Positions 24,383-32,220 of a stretch of 64,000 nt of DNA are shown here, in pieces. This DNA is from Trebonia sp963767685 (lineage in GTDB: Bacteria > Actinomycetota > Actinomycetes > Streptosporangiales > Streptosporangiaceae). Location: contig CAVYEZ010000005.1 in the NCBI GenBank assembly GCA_963767685.1, positions 496,001 to 560,000 of the forward strand. The letters run 5' to 3'. The translations under genes and the position numbers were made by a program. The stretch's first letter is position 1; every line of letters starts with the position of its first letter. The notes beneath the pieces are model-generated. The model had not been told where the DNA came from and searched no databases. It saw only the letters and a program-made list of their open reading frames with translations.

Positions 24383-26197
24383 ATGAGGGTGAACGGGCAG
24401 CCCGAGCGCTGGCTGGTCGCGGCCAGGCTGAGCCGCGTGGCCAAGAGGGACCGCGAACGCGGCGACACACTCATCACCGGAATCCAGACCCAGGACCAGA
24501 ACTCCGGCGAGTGGGCGCAGCGCGAAGGCCACGTGATCGTGCACGTGACCCGCGACCGCAACATCTCCGGCGCCGTCGCCCCGTGGGACCGCCCTGAACT
24601 CGGGCCGTGGCTCACCGACCCGGTTAAGCTCGTCCAGTACGACGGGATCGTCGCCTTCGACGTGTCGCGGCTGTCGCGCGAGTACTTCGACCTGGCCTGG
24701 CTGCGGAAGTGGGCCGAGGCGAATCACAAGAAGCTCTACGTCATTAAGGAGCGGCTGCACTGGCCCGACAACCGGGACGGGACGCTGTGGGGCGTTGCCG
24801 CCGAGCGCGCCTACGAGGAATGGCAGGACATCATCGAGCGGGTGACCAGGGAACTCAGGGCGCTGGATGAGGCCGGCAAGCTGACCAACCGCCCCCCGTT
24901 CGGTTACACGTCTGCGGGTGAGAAGTACGACCACTACCTGACTCCCACCGATGACGGGCGCAAGTACATCCCGCTGATCTACCAGCGCTGCATTGAGGGC
25001 TGGTCGCTGAACAACATCGCGAAGTGGCTGAACAGCGAGGGAGTCCAGCGCAGGGCCGGCAAGGGATGGGCCGCGAGCCGCCTCGCAGGCATCATCAAGA
25101 ACCCGGTTTACAAGGGACACCGTTGCAAGCGCGACCCCGTCCCACCGGATGAGGTAGAAGAACGCGACGGCAAGATCGTCCGCTACCGCTACGGCGCCTC
25201 CTGGGTCGAGGCTCCGCGCTTTCAGTACGGGAAGACCATCCACCGCTGCGAGCCCCTGGTCGACGCCGCCGTCTGGAAGCGCGCGAACGAGGCTCTGTCC
25301 ACCCGCACCAAGAAGGGCTACACCGATCCAGAGAAGCGCGCCATGCTCTCCACCGCGCTGTTCTGTCCGTCCTGCGAGGACAGCCCCATGTACCGCGTCA
25401 GGACGTTTGGCGCGCAGGGGCGTCCGTACTTCTACTACCGCTGTACCGGCCGGGGCAACCTGCGTCAGTCCTGCGGCAACATGGTCTGGATGGAACCGGT
25501 GAACGCGGCGGTCGACGAGATCATGGTCAGCACGTTCGACGTGCCGGTCATGAAGCATGTGATCGTCTACGGGAACGAGGCCGAGATCGAGGCCGAGCTT
25601 GAGCGCATCAAGTTCGAGTTGCAACAACTGGGCGCGCAGCGACTGCCCTGGGATGAAGAGGACCGCGAACGGGCTCGGCTGCGAGCGGAGCATGAGCGCG
25701 TTGCCGACACCACGGTGATAGAGGACCGCGTGGAGTTGGTCAAGACCGACGACACTTACCTTGGGCAGTGGGAGCGGCTGAGCACCCCTGAGCGTGGCGC
25801 CTGGCTTGCGGAGCACGGGTTCCGGGTCACCGCCAACAAAGAGCGCGTGGTCGTCTCTCGGGGAGAGATAGAAGGACAGGCGGAGTTGCCCGAACTGGAG
25901 CGCAAAGCCCCCGCCCAGGACACGGAACCGGTGTATTGGGGCAAGTGCGGCTGCGGGTGCGGCACCGACCTCTACGGCAGCAAGCACCGCCAGAAGATCT
26001 ACGCCGACGACAACCACCGGAGGAAAGCCGTCCGGAGGCGCAACCCACCAAGTACGGAACCGGTGTACTGGGGCAAGTGCGGCTGCGGGTGCGGCACCGA
26101 CCTCTACGGCAGCAAGCACCGCCGGAAGAACTACGTCAGCGAGAAGCACCGGAGGAAAGCCGTCCGGGATCGCATTGCCCGTGCAGAAACGCCCTGA
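24383..26197 (+). CDS. Large serine recombinase (site-specific integrase)
   Basis: A 604-residue integrase from an ATG at 24383; a GTG two codons later has better ribosome-site spacing. The catalytic domain shows ARLSRV with the nucleophilic Ser, IQTQDQNSGEWAQREGHV, RDRNISGAVAPWDRPELGPW and FDVSRLSREYFDL. The recombinase domain has PPFGYTS and IAKWLNSEGVQRRAGKGWAA. A zinc ribbon contains FCPSC and YYRCTGRG...SCGN, followed by a coiled coil near residues 400-460. The C-terminus adds two tandem 44-residue Cys/His modules, which I have not seen as a standard part of such integrases. It would catalyse integration between att sites; the disrupted MFS gene is next to its start. Confidence 0.92.
   Translation: MRVNGQPERWLVAARLSRVAKRDRERGDTLITGIQTQDQNSGEWAQREGHVIVHVTRDRNISGAVAPWDRPELGPWLTDPVKLVQYDGIVAFDVSRLSREYFDLAWLRKWAEANHKKLYVIKERLHWPDNRDGTLWGVAAERAYEEWQDIIERVTRELRALDEAGKLTNRPPFGYTSAGEKYDHYLTPTDDGRKYIPLIYQRCIEGWSLNNIAKWLNSEGVQRRAGKGWAASRLAGIIKNPVYKGHRCKRDPVPPDEVEERDGKIVRYRYGASWVEAPRFQYGKTIHRCEPLVDAAVWKRANEALSTRTKKGYTDPEKRAMLSTALFCPSCEDSPMYRVRTFGAQGRPYFYYRCTGRGNLRQSCGNMVWMEPVNAAVDEIMVSTFDVPVMKHVIVYGNEAEIEAELERIKFELQQLGAQRLPWDEEDRERARLRAEHERVADTTVIEDRVELVKTDDTYLGQWERLSTPERGAWLAEHGFRVTANKERVVVSRGEIEGQAELPELERKAPAQDTEPVYWGKCGCGCGTDLYGSKHRQKIYADDNHRRKAVRRRNPPSTEPVYWGKCGCGCGTDLYGSKHRRKNYVSEKHRRKAVRDRIARAETP
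25922..26185 (+). repeat. Two tandem 132-bp units encoding a Cys/His module
   Basis: Within the integrase gene, a 132-bp unit is repeated in frame (copy 1 about 25922-26053, copy 2 about 26054-26185). Each encodes TEPVYWGKCGCGCGTDLYGS, then KHR, a short variable stretch, and HRRKAVR. The first 75 bases are almost identical between copies. Three cysteines in CGCGC spacing plus two HR(R/Q)K clusters look like a small zinc- or DNA-binding element, reminiscent of compact actinobacterial zinc ribbons. Confidence 0.85.
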
Positions 26198-26360
26198 TGC
26201 TCCGCCACGATGAACACGGGAGAAGCGTGACAGCCCGGCGCCGCTGCCACGCTCCACCTCTACCGCCAGGCGACCAGGCATCCGCTCGTGGACTCCGTCG
26301 TGTACTCGACCCGGAGCCCGGCCCGGCGAAGTGCCCGCTCGCAGTCGCCGAGCCTTCCTG

Positions 26361-26561
26361 CTAGCCCGTCCGGGCCACCGCTCGGCTGCCGTCCTGGTAC
26401 CAGGTGACCGAAACGCGCGGATGCGCAGTCCCGGCCATCAGGGTGGCCACGAATCCCGTCCCCGTCGCTTGCCCGTTCGGCAAGGTGGCCTCTTGCGGCA
26501 TCTCGGCACCCGTGAGCGCAAGCTCGATCGCGGCGATCAGAACCTCATCCGCTGACGGCAT
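26361..26561 (-). CDS. Small hypothetical protein
   Basis: A 66-residue frame from the ATG at 26561, chosen because a GAGGGGA site precedes it; another in-frame ATG lies at 26609. The sequence begins MPSADEVLIAAIELALTGAE and ends VSVTWYQDGSRAVARTG. No family is recognised. Past its stop, another minus-strand frame stays coherent to 26260 (GLAGRLGDCERALRRAGLRV, then EYTTESTSGCLVAWR). That could be the end of a second small gene or a frameshifted continuation. Confidence 0.5.
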   Translation of the reverse strand: MPSADEVLIAAIELALTGAEMPQEATLPNGQATGTGFVATLMAGTAHPRVSVTWYQDGSRAVARTG

Positions 26562-26664
26562 CAAGGCATCCCCTCGCGAGCCGGACCGTGGATCTTCAAC
26601 CAGCGTCATGACCTTGTACCCCTACGTTCTCTTTACCGAACTAACCTTTGGCTTCCACCCGTAA

Positions 26665-26697
26665 AAGCGGCCCCGAGCGTTCGCGCTCGGGGCGCTT
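26665..26697. terminator. Perfect hairpin with TTCG tetraloop
   Basis: CCCCGAGCG-TTCG-CGCTCGGGG (26671-26692) is a perfect 9-bp stem with a stable tetraloop, extended by AAGCG/CGCTT around a one-base bulge and followed by TAATTT on the plus strand. It is the clearest intrinsic terminator in the window. Confidence 0.8.
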
Positions 26698-26883
26698 AAT
26701 TTGCCTGCGCGCACCCGGCTAGCGTCGTCGCCAACCAACCTGCCATCCACTAGGCGGGCTGTCGTTTACATCAGGTTATGGCGCGGCCTGAGAGAGGCTT
26801 CGGGTCGTTGCGGCCCGTCCGTGGGGCTGGCTGACGTGGTTAGATGACAGCGTAGGGACAGACCAGATGACCGGGAGGTTGAC

Positions 26884-27270
26884 ATGGTTTCCCGTAAGCA
26901 GCGCCCTGTGAACAAGGGAATCAAGTACCGCAGGCCGGGTATCCGTGACTGGTCGATCTGGGAGGGGCGGTTCAATGAGCTTGGCGGTCGGCCTGGGGAA
27001 TATTTCAAGTACCGCTTTGAGGGCGGCCCGCAGGACGGCCAGACCGGCGAATACGGACCGAGCGCGGGAACGCCGGGCGATCACCGGATCGGGGATTCCT
27101 GGCGGGGCGTGCAAGTCGAGGTCAAGTCCATCGCGGGCAGCAGCGACGAGTACATCAGCGTGGAGGCAGGTTACCGGATCAAGCGGCGGGAGGGCTTCGG
27201 CCGCCGCACTGTCCTCGTGATGGTATTTGAGGGTCTGACCGAGTACCGGATTAACACCAACCCACGGTAG
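26884..27270 (+). CDS. Hypothetical protein (128 aa) on island
   Basis: An unrecognised soluble, basic protein. Features seen: a Lys/Arg-rich N-terminus (VSRKQRPVNKGIKYRRPG), WSIWEGRFNELGGRPGEYFK, a glycine-rich loop (EGGPQDGQTGEYGPSAGTPG) and a beta-rich C-terminal half (VQVEVKSIAGSSDEYISVEA, RTVLVMVFEGLTEYRINTNP). A GGGAGG ribosome site lies six bases before the ATG, so it is probably translated. It sits downstream of the serine integrase and upstream of the IS21-like repeats. No function is inferred. Confidence 0.6.
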   Translation: MVSRKQRPVNKGIKYRRPGIRDWSIWEGRFNELGGRPGEYFKYRFEGGPQDGQTGEYGPSAGTPGDHRIGDSWRGVQVEVKSIAGSSDEYISVEAGYRIKRREGFGRRTVLVMVFEGLTEYRINTNPR

Positions 27271-27388
27271 ACGCCGCGTTCAGTAAAGCAGCCAGACCAT
27301 TGACGCTTAGCGCTCGAACTTTGGGCGGAACGGTCTTGCAGACCGCTCCCTTCACAGCCGTGAACAGCGCGGCTAGGTGCTTGGTCGG

Positions 27389-27555
27389 TGTCAGTTCTCG
27401 GCTGACGTGTCGGTTTCTCACACGAGCTGTCGGTTAAGTTGCCGGTTTCTCACTTGATCTGTCGGCAGCTGTCCGGTCTCAGTTGATCTGGCAGATTCTC
27501 ACTGCTTGTGCAGGTGATATGGCGAGTCTCAATAATCATGGCAGGTCACCTCAGC
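27389..27555. repeat. Array of degenerate TGTCGGTTTCTCA-type units (IS21-end-like)
   Basis: Eight or nine imperfect copies of T(G/C)(T/C)CGGTTTCTCA-like units are spaced 10-30 bases apart, for example at 27408, 27428, 27440, 27460, 27470, 27489, 27519 and 27539. IS21-family elements carry multiple repeats of this kind at their ends as transposase sites. No istA or istB gene lies in the window, so this would be an orphan end. The surrounding bases 27271-27767 hold no gene that I can support. Confidence 0.55.
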
Positions 27556-27767
27556 GATGGTGACGTAGCGTGATTGATCTTTTCTAACTGAATGTCGCTG
27601 TCTCGCTGTTCCTGGCAAGTTGCGATACGTGACAGCGGGGGATGCGGGTGCCCTTGGTGCTGCCGTCCGCGGACATGCCGCGCGGTATTGCTCGGATGGT
27701 AGGGTCGCTGCGTGGTGCTCCCATGTAGCTCGGACGCGGTGAACGTGCGTCGAACGGTAGGTGGAGT

Positions 27768-28304
27768 GTGCTGCTGCCGCTGGTAGCCATGTCGCTCATG
27801 GTGCTTTTTTGCTGGGCGCTACTCGTTTTGGCATGGCGGCAGGGCAGAATGCTCAGGCGGGATCCGGACGGATATTCCGGGCTGGTGCTCAACGTATGGC
27901 CCGGAATCCCGGTCGCGGTATCGACTGGAACGCTATTTGTTGCGGCTGGCTGGATTGCGCCCTTCTCCGGCCCTAAAGGCGGGAGTGCCTCGGGGGCTCG
28001 CGAGGATCTCGCGCTCGCGCTTGTCGCCGGGGGCGTTGCCTGTTTCCCCTGGCTCCTGATTGCAGTTTTCGGCTCGTCGAAGGCTGCCTTCGGTCCGCCT
28101 GTGACTTATTGGCCGAAGTCTTCCGGATCGGGAGGCGGCGAATCAAGCGCTGCCCGGATTGGAGGTCTTACGCTAGGGCGGGCTCACACTCGCCGACGAC
28201 CGCGTCCGCGTCATCACCGGCTTCACCGACAACAGCGTGCTCAGCAGGTTCGGCCTCACCCGTACCCTGCCCGATTAGGCCGTGGTCCTGTGCGCGACCG
28301 ATAG
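27768..28304 (+). CDS. Membrane protein with chimeric C-terminus
   Basis: A GTG-started frame of 178 codons. About the first 135 residues form a coherent three-helix membrane protein (LLPLVAMSLMVLFCWALLVL; VLNVWPGIPVAVSTGTLFVA; LALALVAGGVACFPWLLIAV) with a short Ser/Gly tail. After about 28175 the frame reads out of phase through the 3' end of an old sigma-factor-like gene and becomes Arg/His-rich, so the tail is not native. The true C-terminus was probably lost at the island border. Family unknown. Confidence 0.5.
   Translation: MLLPLVAMSLMVLFCWALLVLAWRQGRMLRRDPDGYSGLVLNVWPGIPVAVSTGTLFVAAGWIAPFSGPKGGSASGAREDLALALVAGGVACFPWLLIAVFGSSKAAFGPPVTYWPKSSGSGGGESSAARIGGLTLGRAHTRRRPRPRHHRLHRQQRAQQVRPHPYPARLGRGPVRDR
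28177..28278 (+). pseudogene. 3' remnant of ECF-type sigma factor gene
   Basis: An isolated 33-codon open end, GGLTLADDRVRVITGFTDNS then VLSRFGLTRTLPD and a stop. It closely resembles the extreme C-terminus (SnoaL-like tail, usually ending in PRFGLPRTLP) of some actinobacterial ECF sigma factors. A TAG closes the frame immediately upstream and no other part of the gene is present. It marks the host side of the right island border and overlaps the stop of the convergent MFS gene. Confidence 0.55.
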
Positions 28305-29753
28305 CCAGGCCAGGCCCGCGGCGGAGAGCGCGGTCACGGCCAGGGCGAGGTTAAGCGTCGCGAATCCGCGGACCGCGTGGCCGGGGACGGCCGCGAGCGC
28401 AAGGTACGCGGTGCCGAAGGTGGCCGTGCCGATGACGCCGCCCACCCTCGTGGTGGTGTTGAACAGGCCACTGAGGCTGGCGGCGTGCTCGCTGGTGACC
28501 GATCCCGTCAGTTGGCTGAGCATGCCGGTGAAGGTGGTGCCCAGGCCAAGCCCCGCCACCCCGAGCAGGCTCATCAGCAGGATCCCGCTCGTGTCGCCGG
28601 CGTACAAGGTGGCGGCGATGCCGCCGAAGCCGGCCGCGAGGATTACCGCCCCGGCCGGGCCTGCCAACGGCCGGAGGCGGGCGGGAAGCCAGCCGAGGGC
28701 CGGGCCGGGGGCACCGAACGCGGCCACCCAGGGCAGTAGCGCCAGCCCCGAGTAGGCGGCGCTCTTGCCCAGCCCCTGCTGCAAGTACAGCGCGAGGGTA
28801 AACAGCACCGCGAAGTAGGTCCCGGTGGTAAGAGCCTGGGACGCCAGTCCCCAGCCGATCACGGGCCGCGCGATCAGGGCCGGGTCGACGACCGGCTGGC
28901 CGCCGCGCGCGGACACCTTCCGCTCTAGCACCCACAGCCCGGCGAAGGCAGGGACGCTCGCTGCGAGGCAGGCCCCCGTCCACACAGGCCAGCCCGCGTC
29001 CTGGCCGAGCACCAGCGGCACTACCAGCAGCAGCACCGCCACCGTGAGCAGCGCCACGCCAGGCAGGTCGAGGCGGCCCGGCTCGCGCCTGCCGTTCGGC
29101 AGGTACCTGTGGGCCAGCCAGTACAGCACGACCCCGATCGGCACGTTGACCAGGAACCCCGGGCGCCAGGTCGCGCCGAGCACGTTAGCGGAGATCAGCA
29201 GCCCGCCCAGGCTCTGGCCGACCACCGCCCCGGCCGACAGCACGAGTGAGTACAGGCCCAGTGCCCGGGCGCGCGCTCGCCCGGCGAAGCCGAGCTGGAT
29301 CCCGGTCAGTACCTGGGCCGCCATCAGCGCGGCCGCGGCGCCGGCCACGACCCTGGCGATGACCAGCACCGGCGCGCTGGGGGCAAGGCCGCAGGCCAGC
29401 GACGCGGCGGTGAAGCCGGCCAGGCCGGCCAGGAACATCCGCCGGTACCCGCGGGCCTCGCCCAGCCGGGCGCTTGTCACCAGCAGCGCCGCGTACGCCA
29501 GCGTGTAACCGGAGACCACCAGTTCCAGTTCACCGTCGCTGGCGTGCAGGCCCGCGCGGATCGACGGCCCCGCGATGTTGGCGACCGCGACGTCCACGTT
29601 GCCAAGGAACAGCGCTCCAAGCAGCGCCGCCAGCGCCCACCGGGCGCGCGGTTCCGCACCACGCGCCGCGCCGGGGCTTGGGCCGGCCGGGCGGGAATCT
29701 CGGTCCTCGCGCCGTCTGTCATCGGACTCGCTCTCTGCCGGGAACACGGACAT
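28275..29753 (-). CDS. MFS transporter (DHA2/EmrB-type)
   Basis: A 492-residue multidrug-type exporter of about 14 transmembrane helices from an ATG at 29753; the longer upstream frame runs through the pdxH-like gene. A 40-residue polar N-terminus precedes helix 1 (ALAALLGALFLGNVDVAVAN). ELELVVSGYTLAYAALLVTS and RLGEARGYRRMF form the loop 2-3 motif A region. FLVNVPIGVVLYWLAHRYLP is the usual middle-domain signature. It probably exports a hydrophobic compound with proton antiport. It is convergent with the sigma remnant. Confidence 0.9.
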   Translation of the reverse strand: MSVFPAESESDDRRREDRDSRPAGPSPGAARGAEPRARWALAALLGALFLGNVDVAVANIAGPSIRAGLHASDGELELVVSGYTLAYAALLVTSARLGEARGYRRMFLAGLAGFTAASLACGLAPSAPVLVIARVVAGAAAALMAAQVLTGIQLGFAGRARARALGLYSLVLSAGAVVGQSLGGLLISANVLGATWRPGFLVNVPIGVVLYWLAHRYLPNGRREPGRLDLPGVALLTVAVLLLVVPLVLGQDAGWPVWTGACLAASVPAFAGLWVLERKVSARGGQPVVDPALIARPVIGWGLASQALTTGTYFAVLFTLALYLQQGLGKSAAYSGLALLPWVAAFGAPGPALGWLPARLRPLAGPAGAVILAAGFGGIAATLYAGDTSGILLMSLLGVAGLGLGTTFTGMLSQLTGSVTSEHAASLSGLFNTTTRVGGVIGTATFGTAYLALAAVPGHAVRGFATLNLALAVTALSAAGLAWLSVAHRTTA

Positions 29754-29829
29754 CACGTAGACGTCCGGGGCCCCTGGAGCGTGAGACGGGTCCTTCGTAG
29801 GACCGCTCGCATAGGCGCGCCTTGGGTTG

Positions 29830-30426
29830 TTACGGTGATAGCCGTTCGGTGATCCAGCCGCTGCCGTGCCGGCGGTAGCGGACCCGGTCGTGCAGGCCGT
29901 CGGGTGACTCCTGCCAGAACTCCACGCTGGACGGCAGCAGGCGGAAGCCGCCCCAGCGGCGGGGCCGGGGAAGCCCGGCTCCGCCGGGGTGGCGGCGGGC
30001 GGTGTCCCGGGCCTGCCCTTCCAGCGCCGCCCGGCTGGCCAGGACGCGGCTTTGCCGCGAGGCGGCCGCGCTGAGGCGGGCGGCGGGGGCGCGGGCGGCC
30101 CAGTAGTCGTCGGCCTCGCCCTCGGTGACGCGCTCGGCCGGCCCGGCCGCGCGTACCTGGCGGTGCGCCGGCTCAAGCCAGTGCAGTACCGCGGCGGCCC
30201 GCGGGTTCGCCGCCAGCTCGGCGCCCTTGTCGCTGTCGCAGTCGGTGAAGAAGACCAGGCCGTCCCGCAGGCCGCGCAGCACCACCAGGCGGGCTGACGG
30301 GACGCCGTCGCTGGTGGCGGTGGCGATGGTCATGGCCTCGGGCATCGGCTGGCCGGCCGCGCGGGCCTCCTCCAGCCATAGCGACAGCTGGCGCAGCGGG
30401 TCGGCGTCGAGATCGGTGACATCCAC
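29830..30426 (-). CDS. pdxH: Pyridoxamine 5'-phosphate oxidase (PdxH-like)
   Basis: A 198-residue FMN enzyme that would oxidise pyridoxine or pyridoxamine phosphate to PLP. It starts at a GTG at 30426 (VDVTDLDADPLRQLSLWLEE). Matching family motifs: EAMTIATATSDGVPSARLVV then LRGLRDGLVFFTDCDSDKG in the FMN/substrate region, RRWGGFRLLPSSVEFWQ, and the terminal RVRYRRHGSGWITERLSP. It is slightly shorter than typical PdxH (about 215). It lies 76 bases upstream of the MFS gene and may be co-transcribed with it. Confidence 0.85.
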   Translation of the reverse strand: MDVTDLDADPLRQLSLWLEEARAAGQPMPEAMTIATATSDGVPSARLVVLRGLRDGLVFFTDCDSDKGAELAANPRAAAVLHWLEPAHRQVRAAGPAERVTEGEADDYWAARAPAARLSAAASRQSRVLASRAALEGQARDTARRHPGGAGLPRPRRWGGFRLLPSSVEFWQESPDGLHDRVRYRRHGSGWITERLSP

Positions 30427-30502
30427 CCGCCCAGTGTCGCCCCTCGCGGGCACGGGCCGTGGCGCGGTCGCCTCGTCTTGCCCGTTGAACGGGCCTCGGA
30501 AC

Positions 30503-30942
30503 CTACCCGGCTGCGTACGGCAAGTCGAGCGTGTCGACATTGCCGGACCAGCGGAGCGTGAACTGCCAGCATCCTGCCGTCGGCATGTCGATCTCGGACG
30601 GGCCGGGCCCGCCGGCTACGGTCGCCCTTGCACGGCTCCGGCCGCCGCGCCGTCGACCAGCCGCTGCGCCGTGATCTCAAGGGAGGACCCGTCAGAAAGC
30701 GGGAGCTTCGACACCCAAAGGATCTTGTTGGTGCGGTTCGGCGGCGCGGGCGTGACGAGCGGGTCGTGCCGTGCCCAGAGCACGGCGACGATGCCACCGC
30801 GCGAGCCGAGCACGTGCGGCATGGCCATGCTTGGCGGGTTGAACGCGGCGCGAGCCCATGCCGGAAGCGGGCCGTACACGACGGCCGAGGCGCACGGCTT
30901 CTGGCCATGTGCCGTGCCGGAACTCGAATCCTGCCGTCAAGC
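30503..30942 (-). pseudogene. Frameshifted, 5'-truncated secreted-type hypothetical gene
   Basis: The minus strand reads GTAHGQKPCASAVVYGPLPA, then WARAAFNPPSMAMPHVLGSR and ITAQRLVDGAAAGAV. Then, after a one-base shift near 30620, it continues ATVAGGPGPSEIDMPTAGCW and QFTLRWSGNVDTLDLPYAAG to a stop. This is a coherent C-terminal domain like that of small secreted or lipoprotein-type actinobacterial proteins of unknown function. A TGA closes the frame at its upstream side, and the start and signal peptide are missing. Confidence 0.65.
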
Positions 30943-30948
30943 GAAAAG

Positions 30949-31914
30949 CTAGAGGTCGATGACGACCTTGCCGTGCACGTGCCGCCCGGCTTGAAGCTCG
31001 ACGGCGGCGCGAATCTGCTCGACCGGGAAGCTTGCCGCGATGGGCACACGGAGCTGGCCCGCCGCGACCAGGCGGGCAATCTCCTCGATCGCGCCGGGAG
31101 CGGCGCTAGCGCCGTTCGCCGGCGTGATCCCGTCGATCTGTGCAGCGATGGTGGTGATGCGCTCGTCCGGCACGCCAAGTTCCCGTGCCGCCTGCGCCGT
31201 CTCCGTCCCGTACAGGTCGACGGCCGCAGTGACGCCGGCGGGAGCCAGGGCACGGAGCCGGCCGGCCAGGCCGTCGCCGTAGGCGACCGGCTCGGCCCCG
31301 AGGGCACTCAGGGCATCAGCCGACGTCGCCGATCCCGTCCCGATCACTCGCGCGCCCGCGAGGCGGGCGAGTTGCACTGCGAACACGCCGACCCCGCCTC
31401 CCGCGCCGCCGATGAGCAGTGTGTCGCCCGGGCCGGGCTTGACAACGGCGAGCGCGGCGGCGGCTGTGCACCCCGCTATGGCAAGGGTGGCGGCGGTGCG
31501 GTCGTCGACGCCGTCGGGGGTACGGTGCGCGTCGCCGCCCGCCGCGATGGTCCCGGCCACTTCAATTACCACGTAGTCGGCGACCGCGCGGGAGAGGGCG
31601 CCGCCGAACACCCGGTCGCCGGCCGCGAACTCGGTCACGCCGCCACCGACCTGGTCCACGACCCCGGCATAGTCGGTCCCGAACCCGGACGGCAGGCTCA
31701 AGCCGAATCGAGCGGCGGTCTCGGCGTCGGAGGTCATGAACCAGTCCATCGGGTTCAGTCCAGCCGCGGTGACCCGCACGCGGACCTGCCCCGAACCCGC
31801 GTGCGGCTCGGGCACCTCGCGGAGTCTCAGGACCTCGGGGCCGCCGAATGACTCGAGCCGGACCGCACGGCTTGTGGTCGCCGACGTGTTGACGCTCGGT
31901 TGTTGCGTGCTCAC
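30949..31914 (-). CDS. Zinc-independent medium-chain reductase (quinone oxidoreductase-like)
   Basis: A 321-residue NADP-dependent MDR protein from a GTG at 31914, which has a strong GAGGAGA site; upstream codons in the same frame look non-coding. The substrate domain shows VRLESFGGPEVLRLREVPEP and VTAAGLNPMDW. The Rossmann motif is GDTLLIGGAGGGVGVFAVQL, and the C-terminus HVHGKVVIDL is typical. It lacks the zinc cysteines of alcohol dehydrogenases. A decayed TetR-type regulator is divergent from it, suggesting it was once ligand-induced. Confidence 0.9.
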   Translation of the reverse strand: MSTQQPSVNTSATTSRAVRLESFGGPEVLRLREVPEPHAGSGQVRVRVTAAGLNPMDWFMTSDAETAARFGLSLPSGFGTDYAGVVDQVGGGVTEFAAGDRVFGGALSRAVADYVVIEVAGTIAAGGDAHRTPDGVDDRTAATLAIAGCTAAAALAVVKPGPGDTLLIGGAGGGVGVFAVQLARLAGARVIGTGSATSADALSALGAEPVAYGDGLAGRLRALAPAGVTAAVDLYGTETAQAARELGVPDERITTIAAQIDGITPANGASAAPGAIEEIARLVAAGQLRVPIAASFPVEQIRAAVELQAGRHVHGKVVIDL

Positions 31915-31995
31915 TTGTCTCCTCTGGCGGCGGCTGAAGGCAACGGGAAACGGACCATGATCCGCTTGCAACAGGCACTGTAGCATAATCGGAGC

Positions 31996-32150
31996 GTGAT
32001 CCGTTTTGGCGGAGTCAGGGATTCGCGTGCGAACGCGGCTCGCAACCGCAACCGGCTCTTCGTAGTCGCGACCCGCATGTTCGTGTCTGCCGACGACACC
32101 GGGCCGTCAATGCGCGATCGCCCGCGAAGCCGCGGTTGGCATACGCGATG
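31996..32150 (+). pseudogene. TetR-family regulator, frameshifted N-terminal fragment
   Basis: From a GTG, the frame gives DSRANAARNRNRLFVVATRM then FVSADDTGPSMRD, the start of a TetR DNA-binding domain. After about 32112 it shifts frame, where IAREAAVGI (the recognition-helix region) continues for a few residues before diverging. Everything after the first 55 or so residues is missing. It lies divergent from the quinone-oxidoreductase gene, the usual arrangement for a local TetR repressor, so that gene may now be unregulated. Confidence 0.7.
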
Positions 32151-32220
32151 CCGGTTACTACGGGCAAGCCACGCACCTGGACGGGCTGGCTGCGCCTGGT
32201 TTCCGGGCCAGGGACCGGCC

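Larger units (their letters stand above)
24266..28176. mobile_element. Decayed integrative element/accessory island (borders approximate)
   Basis: This stretch is visibly less GC-rich. It starts at a disrupted MFS gene, carries a large serine recombinase at its left edge, then unknown small genes and an IS21-like repeat array, and ends where a membrane-protein frame fuses to the last 33 codons of a sigma-factor-like gene. No replication, conjugation or phage structural genes are present, so if it was a plasmid- or phage-derived element most of it has been lost. Exact attachment cores were not identified. Confidence 0.45.

Noticed and set aside
24278..26281. Minus-strand 667-codon open frame
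   Set aside because: It is a complete antisense shadow of the serine integrase, with no recognisable domain.
27389..27555. CRISPR array
   Set aside because: The units are short, imperfect and irregularly spaced (10-30 bases) with no equal-length spacers, and no cas genes are present.
22988..28176. Complete prophage or conjugative element
   Set aside because: Apart from the integrase there are no replication, excision, transfer, capsid or lysis genes.
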